A DNA stretch of 64,000 nt, taken from Lewinella sp. IMCC34191 (GTDB lineage: Bacteria; Bacteroidota; Bacteroidia; Chitinophagales; Saprospiraceae). Under the pieces are notes generated by a model. The model made no database searches. It was not told the DNA's origin and saw nothing but the letters and a program-made list of their open reading frames with translations. The DNA is taken from positions 868,001-932,000 of the forward strand of contig NZ_QNQZ01000001.1 of assembly GCF_003390935.1 (NCBI RefSeq), read 5' to 3'. Position numbers and translations under genes: made by a program. Each line of letters starts with the position of its first letter. Within the stretch, counting starts at the first letter, position 1. Positions 43,338-51,402 of this stretch are shown here, piece by piece.

Positions 43338-46300
43338 TTAAAGGGTGATGTTGAAGCCTACGTTGATGACTCGCGACTGCGGGTAGTACTGCCCGCTGCT
43401 ATTGGTGCTTTCGGGGTCGTAGAAGTTGAGGCTGTCGACGGTGAATAGGTTAAAGGCGTTTACGTACGCGCGGACGTTACTGAGGAAGATCCTATCCGTA
43501 ATGGTGGAAGGCAGGTTGTAACCCAGTTCAATAGTCTTCAGGCGGATGTAGTTTTTGCTGAATAACCAGTAGGTATTGTTGCCGTAGTTGCCACCCGTGT
43601 AATAGGTGTTGCCCCGCTCCGCCAACCGGGGATGTTCGCTGCTGGGATTGGCGATGCTCCACCGGTTATCGTAGCTGTATTTCAGGAAGTTTCCGATCGT
43701 TCCGGACTCCGTCTGTACGCGTAAAGACGATCCCGTAGCCCCCTGAAGCAGAAGATTGAGATCGAAGCCGGCGTAGCTGAAGCGCGCATTGGCGCCGAAG
43801 TTGAAGGTCGGCGTACCGTTGTCGTCGATGCGGACCTGGTCGTCACCGTTGATGATGCCGTCGCCGTTCTGGTCTATGAATTTCATGTCACCGGGCCGGA
43901 GGGTGCCGGTCACGGCGGAGTAGTCCAGCTCGGAGTTGTTGATGTCCTGCTGATCGACGAAAACCCCGTCGGACTCATAAACGAGGTAGGCGCCGATCGG
44001 CTTTCCTTCCTGCAATTGGTAATCCGGGGCACCGCTGATCTCGTCGATGAAGATCACCTTGTTCTTCGCGTAACCGCCATTGATACCAACACGGTACTGT
44101 AGGGCGTTATTCGCGTTGCCGTTGTATCCCAGATTGAACTCGAAACCGCGGTTTTCTACTTCACCGGCGTTCACGGGAGGGAGCAGATTGCTAATTCCGG
44201 AGGAAGCGGGTGTCGATCCCGTCTCCTGGATCAGGATTTGGGTACGCAGGTTACGGAAGTACTCGAGGGTGATGTCGATGCTGTTATTGAACAGTACGGC
44301 GTCCACTCCGAAGTTCAGGTTGTTGGCCCGTTCCCAGGTGAAGCTCGGGTTGGCAAGTAGTTGCTCCCGCAGGGTGGTAACGTTAGCTCCACCGATGGGG
44401 AAGTTGCCGAAGCCGTAGGTGGAAAGGAAAGCGTACTCCTGCAGCTGGTTATTGAAGAAGACCTGGTCGTTGCCCATCTGTCCGTAGCTGGCACGGAACT
44501 TCAGGAAGTCGATACCGGAAACATTGAAGAAGTCTTCGTTTGACGTAGTCCATCCCACCAGGATGCCGGGGAAGAATCCGAAACGCTGATCTTCGGGAAA
44601 TATGTACGAGCCGTCGTACCGCCAGATGAATTCCGCCAGGTACTTATCCTTGTAGTCGTACTGTGCACGACCGTAATAACCCAGACGGGCTCGTTCGTAG
44701 GCTCCACCTCCGTTAGACATATTCAGTGTGCCACCGGCAAACAGCTGATCTACCGCCGGGGAGATATAGTTGCGACGAAAAGCGTTAAAACCGGATCCCT
44801 CGAAGGTTTCCCGGGTTACACCGGCCATCAAGCCAAGGGTGTGATCACCGGGCAATTCTACGTCGTAGTTCAGGCGCGCCGAGAGGTTGGTGTTCAGCTG
44901 ACGTTCCTGCGACTGCGAAAGGCGGGGGTCGGTAAAGGTGGACCGGATAGCGCCCTCCAGTTGGGGCGTCTCGCCGTCCGCTTCGTAGGTCTGACCGTCC
45001 CAGCTGTAAAGCATCCAGGGCGTTTGCCAGACCTTACGGTCTCGTGTTTGTTGATCTAACGCCCCGGACAGTGTCAAATTCAGGCCTTCGACCCAGGGGG
45101 CGGAAAGCGTGATGCTGGCGTTAGTCTGGACGAAATCGCGAATATCCCGATCGTAGCCGGTGGCATTGGTGGTGATGACGTACGGGTTTTGGCCATTCTC
45201 GATATCCGGTCCGGGCAGTCCGTTGGGCCAAACTTCCGGCTCGTGGGGTTTGCCCCGCATCAGCATGCGGAAGATGGAGCCGGCACTCTCCGTTGGAAAC
45301 TGACGGTCCTCCCGGCGAAGTAGAATGCCAAAACTGGTGGATATATAGTCATTGACGGTCGCATCCAGGTTGGCCCGCATGTCGTACTGCTTGTATTTGG
45401 TAGCAGAATTTTTGTAGAAGGCATCCTGGGTGGTATGACCGAGCGAGGTCAGATAGCGGACGTTCTCCGTGCCGCCGTCAATCTGCACGTTGTGCCGCCC
45501 CTGCGGGGCCCAGGTTTCGAAAGCGTCACCGAACCAGTCGGTATCCGGGTGTCCCCAGGGGTCGGTCTGGTTTTCGTAGAGTTCTAAGTCCTCGGGCGAG
45601 TGGGTCGCGTTGATGGGATTGACGCCATCCGTTGGCGACTCGTAAGTTCCGGTCTCCTCCAGGGCCCGCCAGGCATCCTGCCACTCGTCTACCGGTACGT
45701 TGGACTGGTAGATTTGTAATTCATTGATGATGCGTCCGTACTCCATAGCGTTGGACATGTCGGGGATAGTCGTCGGTTGGGCCCATCCCTGATTGAAGTC
45801 GTAGCTTACGGAGGGGCGTCCGGTTGTTCCGCGCTTGGTCGTAATAAGGATAGCACCGTTCGCGGCACGGGCACCATAGATGGCGGCAGAGGCATCCTTC
45901 AGTACGGAAATGGACTCGATATCCTGTGGATTCAGTCGCGCCAAACCACCGGCACGGTCCGGAACGCCGTCAATAACCACGAGTGGACTGCTGTTGCCCA
46001 GCGTATTCTGACCGCGGATATTGATGGACGCGTTATCGTATCCAGGCTCACCGCTGTTTTGAATCACCACGACCCCGGGTAATCGTCCGGCTAGCGAGGC
46101 GCCCAGGTTGACAGAGGGCGATTCCTGCAGGTCACCGCCGTCAATCGCCACTACGGCGCCGGTTACGGTGGCCTTCTTCTGTTTCCCGTAGGCCACGACG
46201 ACCACCTCGTCGAGCAGCTCGCCGCTGGTCAGGCCGATGGATATAATTTCATTGTCTCCTACCGGCACCTCCTTGGTCCCGTAACCCGTGTAGGACATAA

Positions 46301-46526
46301 GTAAGACGTCTTCGGATCCCGCTTCAATAGCGTAGGTGCCATCAATATCGGTAACCGTACCCCTGGAGGTACCCTTGACCAATATACTGGCACCGATTAA
46401 CGGGTCCCCCGTTCCTTCATCTGTGAGTGTCCCTGTAATCGTGCGCTGCTGGGCGGATAGGGTGATAGTGAATAGCAGCGACAGGAACATCAGTCCCGCC
46501 CTCAGCCTGGAGTAGCTGTGCGTCAT
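43338..46526 (-). CDS. susC: SusC/RagA-family TonB-dependent transporter
   Basis: 1062 residues. Signal peptide 1-25 (TLSA^QQ). Carboxypeptidase-regulatory-like domain at about 28-110 (ITGTLTDEGTGDPLIGASILVKG), then the TonB-box region LDEVVVVAYGKQKKATVTGAV, plug with SINIRGQNTLGNSSPLVVIDGVP and VLKDASAAIYGARAANGAILITTK, and the 22-strand barrel to the C-terminus (VINVGFNITL). It imports large nutrients across the outer membrane with energy from TonB-ExbBD, paired with the SusD lipoprotein encoded next. The ATG at 46526 gives the signal peptide. About 200 AT-rich bases upstream hold its promoter. Confidence 0.96.
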   Translation of the reverse strand: MTHSYSRLRAGLMFLSLLFTITLSAQQRTITGTLTDEGTGDPLIGASILVKGTSRGTVTDIDGTYAIEAGSEDVLLMSYTGYGTKEVPVGDNEIISIGLTSGELLDEVVVVAYGKQKKATVTGAVVAIDGGDLQESPSVNLGASLAGRLPGVVVIQNSGEPGYDNASINIRGQNTLGNSSPLVVIDGVPDRAGGLARLNPQDIESISVLKDASAAIYGARAANGAILITTKRGTTGRPSVSYDFNQGWAQPTTIPDMSNAMEYGRIINELQIYQSNVPVDEWQDAWRALEETGTYESPTDGVNPINATHSPEDLELYENQTDPWGHPDTDWFGDAFETWAPQGRHNVQIDGGTENVRYLTSLGHTTQDAFYKNSATKYKQYDMRANLDATVNDYISTSFGILLRREDRQFPTESAGSIFRMLMRGKPHEPEVWPNGLPGPDIENGQNPYVITTNATGYDRDIRDFVQTNASITLSAPWVEGLNLTLSGALDQQTRDRKVWQTPWMLYSWDGQTYEADGETPQLEGAIRSTFTDPRLSQSQERQLNTNLSARLNYDVELPGDHTLGLMAGVTRETFEGSGFNAFRRNYISPAVDQLFAGGTLNMSNGGGAYERARLGYYGRAQYDYKDKYLAEFIWRYDGSYIFPEDQRFGFFPGILVGWTTSNEDFFNVSGIDFLKFRASYGQMGNDQVFFNNQLQEYAFLSTYGFGNFPIGGANVTTLREQLLANPSFTWERANNLNFGVDAVLFNNSIDITLEYFRNLRTQILIQETGSTPASSGISNLLPPVNAGEVENRGFEFNLGYNGNANNALQYRVGINGGYAKNKVIFIDEISGAPDYQLQEGKPIGAYLVYESDGVFVDQQDINNSELDYSAVTGTLRPGDMKFIDQNGDGIINGDDQVRIDDNGTPTFNFGANARFSYAGFDLNLLLQGATGSSLRVQTESGTIGNFLKYSYDNRWSIANPSSEHPRLAERGNTYYTGGNYGNNTYWLFSKNYIRLKTIELGYNLPSTITDRIFLSNVRAYVNAFNLFTVDSLNFYDPESTNSSGQYYPQSRVINVGFNITL

Positions 46527-46728
46527 AATATACTAGTTGCATGATCGCCGGGACCCTAGGTCACCGGATCTCACTAAGTTGATCGACTAAAACAAGATCC
46601 TAGATAGGTGCAGTTGATTCTATCGTCAGATCGGGCTCAATATATATATGATTGGGAATTAAAGAAAATTTAACACTTAAATTTATTTGTGCGCTCCACA
46701 CTTATGCGGAAAAGCACCAACTCCAAGA
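46527..46728 (-). promoter_or_regulatory. AT-rich leader/promoter region of susC
   Basis: 202 bases between the P450 stop and the susC start, the most AT-rich stretch nearby, with ATATATATA near 46640. Several loose -7 candidates exist on the minus strand, but none pairs with a TTG at 19-21 bases well enough to name. No regulator gene of the ECF sigma/anti-sigma or HTCS type is adjacent. Confidence 0.35.
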
Positions 46729-48111
46729 TTACTCCTCCAAAGTTTTCTTAAAAAATTTACTAACCCGAATAACGACCGGCTGGTCCTGATGTAAGGTGAT
46801 GAACGGAACGGGCCGTAAGGTGGGCAACTCACCAAGCGGTGTTACTGCGTACCGCTCCAGAAAGTGGGCCAGAAAAAGTTGCATCTCCAGTAAAGCGAAA
46901 TGATGACCGATGCACAGGCGCGGTCCCCCGCCGAAGGGTAGGTAACTAAAGGGTGGCCGTTCCTTCATACGGTCCTCGCGCATGCGCGAAGGGTGAAAGT
47001 CGTCCGGCTCTTCGTACAGCTTTGCCGATCGGTGAATGCCGTAGATAAATATTCCGATCGTCGTTCCCGCCGCAATACGGTAACCCGCTACCTGATCGTC
47101 CTGCTTTGCAATCCGGTCGGTGATCCACGCCGGGGGGTAGAGCCGCATACTTTCCCGGATTACCTGCGTCAGATAGGGTAGCTGACCGACCGTATCATAT
47201 CCGATCGGTCCACCGTGTCCGGCTATTTCATCCCGCACCCGCTGTAATTCTTCCGGGTGCTTGAGCAGCAACCAGACCGTCCACGCGAGCGCGTTGGCAC
47301 TGGTTTCGTATCCGGCCGCGAATAAGATGAGCACTTCGTCGACGAGCTGCTCATCCGACATCGGCTCTCCGGTATCCTCGTACCGGGTATCCAGCAGCAT
47401 CTGCAGCAGATCGTCGTAGGTCCGCGACGGGTCTTCGCGTCGGCGCCGGATATGGGCCAGCACCATTTCCCGACTCCGTCTGGCCAGCGCCAGATGCTTT
47501 TCCTCGATTCCCAGCCACCGTAGGGGTTTGCGCAGGAAGGGTAGGCGGATCGGATGGATGATGTACGCCTGCAGGCGGTCGAGAATTTCTTTGAACGCGC
47601 CGGTCTCCGCTTCGCCAAAATCATCCGTGAATATGGCGCGCACGATGATCCGATAAGCGGTATTGCGGGTAAACTCGAACAGATCCGTTTCCGGCTGCTG
47701 GCTCACCCGCTGGCATTCGCTCGCGATAACACTCTGCATCTCCGTGGCCAGGGTCGCTAACCGCTGCCGGTGAAAACCGGGTTGTATCAGCCGCCGCTGG
47801 CGAAGCCAGTCCTCCCCACTGTTAGTAAGCAGTCCGTATCCCAGATAGCGACCCATCTCCACCGTCTGTACCTCGCTTTTTTCGTAGTTGCGGTGGTTGC
47901 GCTGCATGACGTGTTGGGCGACATCCGGGCTGACGGTGAAGTGGGTTGTACGGGAGCTGTCTACCGAGAGGATGAAATTGTCGCCGTATCGCCGCAGGTA
48001 TTCCTGGAAGGTTGGTATCGGACGCCTCGCCAGTCGCAACAGATTGCGTACTACCGTCAGCCGTGGTACGCGGGGTGGGGTAGTGCCTGTAGGTGTGCTA
48101 CTCAACCGCAA
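46729..48111 (-). CDS. Cytochrome P450
   Basis: About 460 residues. I-helix AGYETSANALAW (oxygen-activation motif, Glu-Thr pair), K-helix ESMRLYPP (ExxR), and heme loop FSYLPFGGGPRLCIG with the thiolate Cys400. An N-terminal membrane anchor is absent, so a soluble monooxygenase is expected. It needs ferredoxin/reductase partners, none of which is nearby. There is no ATG at the N-terminus; the best start is TTG 48111 (or TTG 48105), which overlaps the end of the M14 peptidase gene by about 14 bases and implies translational coupling. The C-terminal fold resembles CYP4/CYP102-like fatty-acid or terpene hydroxylases, but the substrate is unknown. Confidence 0.93.
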   Translation of the reverse strand: MRLSSTPTGTTPPRVPRLTVVRNLLRLARRPIPTFQEYLRRYGDNFILSVDSSRTTHFTVSPDVAQHVMQRNHRNYEKSEVQTVEMGRYLGYGLLTNSGEDWLRQRRLIQPGFHRQRLATLATEMQSVIASECQRVSQQPETDLFEFTRNTAYRIIVRAIFTDDFGEAETGAFKEILDRLQAYIIHPIRLPFLRKPLRWLGIEEKHLALARRSREMVLAHIRRRREDPSRTYDDLLQMLLDTRYEDTGEPMSDEQLVDEVLILFAAGYETSANALAWTVWLLLKHPEELQRVRDEIAGHGGPIGYDTVGQLPYLTQVIRESMRLYPPAWITDRIAKQDDQVAGYRIAAGTTIGIFIYGIHRSAKLYEEPDDFHPSRMREDRMKERPPFSYLPFGGGPRLCIGHHFALLEMQLFLAHFLERYAVTPLGELPTLRPVPFITLHQDQPVVIRVSKFFKKTLEE

Positions 48112-49570
48112 TCAGATTACCGTTCACGACGACGTGGGTAAGCGTATCGTCCGCTCCGTAAACCAACAGGTCCACGGCCTCCCCGTAGGTCACCTCCGGA
48201 CTGAGCCAATTCTTCGGCCCGAGCACGCGCAGCGCTTCGGTTGGCGGCGGACCTTGCAAGGGCTGCCGTAACCGAACGGCGGTATAGCCGCGCTCGTACA
48301 GATCCTGCGGATTCAGTTGGCTGATCTCGGCAATCGTGTGTTCGCCCGGGTACACCTTTCCGGCCACGACGCGCTGGCCGTTCAGCGACAACCGGTCAAA
48401 AGCCCCGAAGGTGGAAAGATCCCCCAGGTCACTTACGTAACCGGAGGTAGTGAATTCTCGGTTCTGGGGCGGAAGCGTGCGTTCGTTTTTCCGGATGCCG
48501 ATGTCCATAACGAATTCCCCTCCGGGCAGCGTTACCCTAGCGTCCTGGAGAATTACGTCATGCATTCCGTTGAACTCGTTTTGTGGAATACGCATATAAT
48601 CTTCCACCGTATACTGCTCGAAGCTACCGGTTGCAATGCCTTGGAGTCCGGCAATCAGCCCGAGCAGGTTCAATTTGCGGATCTCCTGCTTTTCCGGATC
48701 GCCGGCGTAACCGCCCGATTCGATCAGGATCGTACGGGTGCCCCACTTTTGCAGGTTGTCACCGAAGGCCCGGGGTTCAAAGTCATCGTTGTAGCGCCCC
48801 ACCTGCCCCGGTACGTACTGCTGCCAGATGGCATTCATGAGGGCAATCACCTGGGCGGCGTCTTCCCGTTTCGTGCTCATTGTTTTCTCCCAGTCGAATG
48901 CGGGGGCCAGGATGGACAGTACCGCCCCCTTTTCCGCCGGAAAGCCGACGGAGTAATAGGTGCTTTGGTCGTGTAGGTTAAAACCCCAGTCGGCGTCAAG
49001 CCGGTCCCGCTCGCCCTTCAGGAACTGGGCCTCCGGACTCGTCAGGTGCACCGCGTCCCGGTTGAGGTCGATGCCGAGTGCATTGCGCCGTTGGTAGACT
49101 TCGGCCCCGTCCGGGTTCAGCATGGGCAGGAAGGTCAGCCGCAATTCGGAGCGAATGATTTTTCGCAGGCTATCCAGTCCGTCGCCCGATCCCTCCAGCC
49201 AGCTGAATAGATCGAACAGCGCGGCCGTTGCCGTCGGCTCATCGCCGTGCATCTGCGACCATAGGAGAACATCCGTATTCCCTTCGCCCCAAACCACCCG
49301 CCACAGGGGGCGGCCCTCGACGGAAGTGCCGGCGGTATCGACGGTGAACGATTCAGGCAGCTGCTGAACCAAGGGAGCCAGGTCCGCCTGCTTGAACCGG
49401 CGGGTGGTCAGTTCATTGCGTTGGTGTGCTGCAAGCGACGCCTCGACTTCCGCAAGCGGAAAGTCGGGAAAGGTCAGCGTAGCGATCGGATCGGCCTGCG
49501 CGCAACCCAGTAGGCTGTAGAATAAAAGGAGGAAGGGGGCGGTAAAGCGCCGGGGTAGGGTAGCGGGCAT
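48098..49570 (-). CDS. M14-family zinc carboxypeptidase, predicted lipoprotein
   Basis: 490 residues. A hydrophobic N-terminus ends in YSLLGC (Cys23), a lipobox. M14 zinc ligands are His108 and Glu111 (SQMHGDEPT) and His200 (GFNLHDQ); the catalytic Glu is Glu284 (TILIESGGY). LNPDGAEVYQRRNALGIDLNRD carries the substrate-carboxylate Arg/Asn motif. Residues 310-490 are a C-terminal beta-rich domain not typical for the family. The enzyme would trim peptides or peptidoglycan stems outside the cytoplasm. It lies in an operon: DUF1080 gene 13 bases upstream, P450 overlapping downstream. Confidence 0.92.
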   Translation of the reverse strand: MPATLPRRFTAPFLLLFYSLLGCAQADPIATLTFPDFPLAEVEASLAAHQRNELTTRRFKQADLAPLVQQLPESFTVDTAGTSVEGRPLWRVVWGEGNTDVLLWSQMHGDEPTATAALFDLFSWLEGSGDGLDSLRKIIRSELRLTFLPMLNPDGAEVYQRRNALGIDLNRDAVHLTSPEAQFLKGERDRLDADWGFNLHDQSTYYSVGFPAEKGAVLSILAPAFDWEKTMSTKREDAAQVIALMNAIWQQYVPGQVGRYNDDFEPRAFGDNLQKWGTRTILIESGGYAGDPEKQEIRKLNLLGLIAGLQGIATGSFEQYTVEDYMRIPQNEFNGMHDVILQDARVTLPGGEFVMDIGIRKNERTLPPQNREFTTSGYVSDLGDLSTFGAFDRLSLNGQRVVAGKVYPGEHTIAEISQLNPQDLYERGYTAVRLRQPLQGPPPTEALRVLGPKNWLSPEVTYGEAVDLLVYGADDTLTHVVVNGNLIAVE

Positions 49571-49583
49571 AAATAGATTTTGC

Positions 49584-50429
49584 TTATTCTTTCAACCGTA
49601 ACAACTCAATATTGCGAAAGTCGATGGGGTGGCTCTCCGCCTGCAGCGCGATGAATCCTTCGGTCAGAATTTCTCCGTCGCGCCCGAGCCATTCCTCCCG
49701 ATCTTCGTCGATGCCGAAAGACGCCCACCTGTCCGGTGAGTCGTTACTACCGATGAAGCCACCGCCAATTTGCGGCTTTTGAAAGCTGAGTACCGTATCT
49801 CCTTCTATCAGGAAATGCATGGCCTCACCGCCCAGTACGACGGCTTCGGCGGTAATCCAGTCGTCCCCCTCGTAGGTGTCGGAACTGGAGTTAATGCAGT
49901 GCCGGTAGTTGACGGTGTCGCCCATCACGACGGCCGTGCCCGGCGTGCATACATTTCCGGTGGGTCGTGGTCCCCGTCCGAGGCCGCCGAGTAACTGCAG
50001 CTCGATAGAAACCGGAAAGTACTGACCTTCCTCATTGCTCTCGGCGGATTGCGAATGCAACATGATGCCGCTGTTGCGGACGTTACCGGGCGTGCCGCCG
50101 GGTACCTGGTCACCGACGAAGCGGTAGTCGAAGCGGACTTTATAATAGGATAGGGGTTCGGTAAAGTACAGGTGGCCGTAGAGATTGTCGAAACTGTCGT
50201 AATCGGCGTAGCTGATGCGCAGCATACTGTCTTCCACCCGAAACGTATTCCGCGGGTTGTCCCCGGCGGGATAGCCGGCCACTTTGGCTTCCCATCCGGT
50301 GAGGTCCTTTCCATTAAAGATCGATTCCCATTGCCCCTCCGCGGCGGCCGTGTCTTCCGGATTAGGTTGGGTGCTTCCACAGGCGGCAAGCAGGATGATC
50401 AGCAAAGAAAGGGGGATGATCGATTTCAT
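49584..50429 (-). CDS. DUF1080 (3-keto-disaccharide hydrolase-like) lipoprotein
   Basis: 281 residues. Lipobox LLAACGS (Cys17). The DUF1080 concanavalin-like fold is recognised by WESIFNGKDLTGWEAKV, YKVRFDYRFVGDQ, NSGIMLHSQ, ELQLLGG and the final FIALQAESHPIDFRNIELLRL. Family members bind or cleave sugars; some hydrolyse 3-keto-disaccharides. ATG 50429 gives the signal peptide; the longer frame from 50501 would contain the GC-rich element and is rejected. First gene of a probable operon with the M14 peptidase and P450. Confidence 0.9.
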   Translation of the reverse strand: MKSIIPLSLLIILLAACGSTQPNPEDTAAAEGQWESIFNGKDLTGWEAKVAGYPAGDNPRNTFRVEDSMLRISYADYDSFDNLYGHLYFTEPLSYYKVRFDYRFVGDQVPGGTPGNVRNSGIMLHSQSAESNEEGQYFPVSIELQLLGGLGRGPRPTGNVCTPGTAVVMGDTVNYRHCINSSSDTYEGDDWITAEAVVLGGEAMHFLIEGDTVLSFQKPQIGGGFIGSNDSPDRWASFGIDEDREEWLGRDGEILTEGFIALQAESHPIDFRNIELLRLKE

Positions 50430-50450
50430 ACGGAAGGTTTCTGATTTTTT

Positions 50451-50467
50451 GCGGCGGGGCGCAGGTA
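50451..50467 (-). promoter_or_regulatory. Copy 5 of the GC-rich upstream element (one substitution)
   Basis: On the minus strand TACCTGCGCCCCGCCGC, one base different from the consensus, 21 bases before the DUF1080 ATG and in its orientation. Confidence 0.5.
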
Positions 50468-50541
50468 AGGCGCCCAATACTGACGGTAAGGTAATTATCA
50501 CCCCTCATTCCCTGACACCTTGTAATTCGAATGAGCGTAGC

Positions 50542-50553
50542 ACAATCGATTGT
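50542..50553. promoter_or_regulatory. 12-bp perfect palindrome ACAATCGATTGT
   Basis: A perfect dyad in the divergent region between the DUF1080 operon and the zincin lipoprotein gene, about 113 bases from the former's ATG and 97 from the latter's. It could bind a dimeric regulator; nothing more can be said from one copy. Confidence 0.3.
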
Positions 50554-50649
50554 CAAAGTTCGTAGGGCTCGTTATTCGCGAACCAAAGGCTACCCGTAGC
50601 AGGTTAAGTGCAGGAATACGCGTCTCTCCCAGTCACTCGTTAGAAGTCC

Positions 50650-51402
50650 ATGAGCTCAGCCAGATTTTCCGCGGTAGTAGTCCTTTGCCTACTGGGCCTT
50701 TTGAGCTCCTTATCCTGCGGACGTCAATTCGCGCCCCGGGACGCGCCGAAGGGGAATCCTTTACTCGGGTACCGCTATAGTTGCCGGCCAATCGACTCAG
50801 CCCTCATCGCTTCTCATCTCCCGGCATTGGAGAAACTGTACGGTGCCAACCTCACGGCCGATAAATACCGCGATAGAATCCTGGCGGCTTTATCCTTTTA
50901 TCCCGATCTCCGCGACGTGCCCATCCGGCTCATTCACCGGAAGCTCCGTACCTCCATGGCCGCACGACCGAAAGGCTACGCATTCAATGGCGCCCGCCGT
51001 ACCTACGCTATCTACGTAGATGACGTCCAGGAAAAGGCAGCTGATTTTCGGAACTCCTCCTACGCGGCCCAGGTTGGCTGCTTCATTCACGAACTCGGAC
51101 ACATTGCCTACTACGTCAATCGCTCCAATTTTGGCCTAATCGGCGACGGCGCGGCCTACGTCACCAACCAAAAGTTCAAGAACGGCTACGAGCGTATCGC
51201 CGACCGAAATGCCATCATACATGGGGGGGGCTACTACGTTTACCTGTATCGAACCTTCACCTTCGAAGAGGCCGAATTACCGCCGGCTTACCTCGCCTTC
51301 AAGCGCCGTAATTACACCGATAACCAGCAATTACTGGCCCGGCACATCGATTATCTCCGGGAAAACAGCGTCGAAACCTGCGCGGACTACCGGCAGGATT
51401 AG
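50650..51402 (+). CDS. HExxH zinc metallopeptidase-like lipoprotein
   Basis: 250 residues. Lipobox LSSLSCG (Cys23). The zinc motif HELGH is at 147-151 (GCFIHELGHIAYY), and about 30 residues later YERIADRNAI supplies Glu181 and Asp185 in an ExxxDxxA pattern like gluzincins. Before it, ARRTYAIYVDDVQEKAADF could be the active-site edge strand. The family is not one I can name; it resembles conserved Bacteroidota hypothetical proteins. It should be anchored in the periplasm or outer membrane. It is followed by about 1 kb with no gene. Confidence 0.75.
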   Translation: MSSARFSAVVVLCLLGLLSSLSCGRQFAPRDAPKGNPLLGYRYSCRPIDSALIASHLPALEKLYGANLTADKYRDRILAALSFYPDLRDVPIRLIHRKLRTSMAARPKGYAFNGARRTYAIYVDDVQEKAADFRNSSYAAQVGCFIHELGHIAYYVNRSNFGLIGDGAAYVTNQKFKNGYERIADRNAIIHGGGYYVYLYRTFTFEEAELPPAYLAFKRRNYTDNQQLLARHIDYLRENSVETCADYRQD

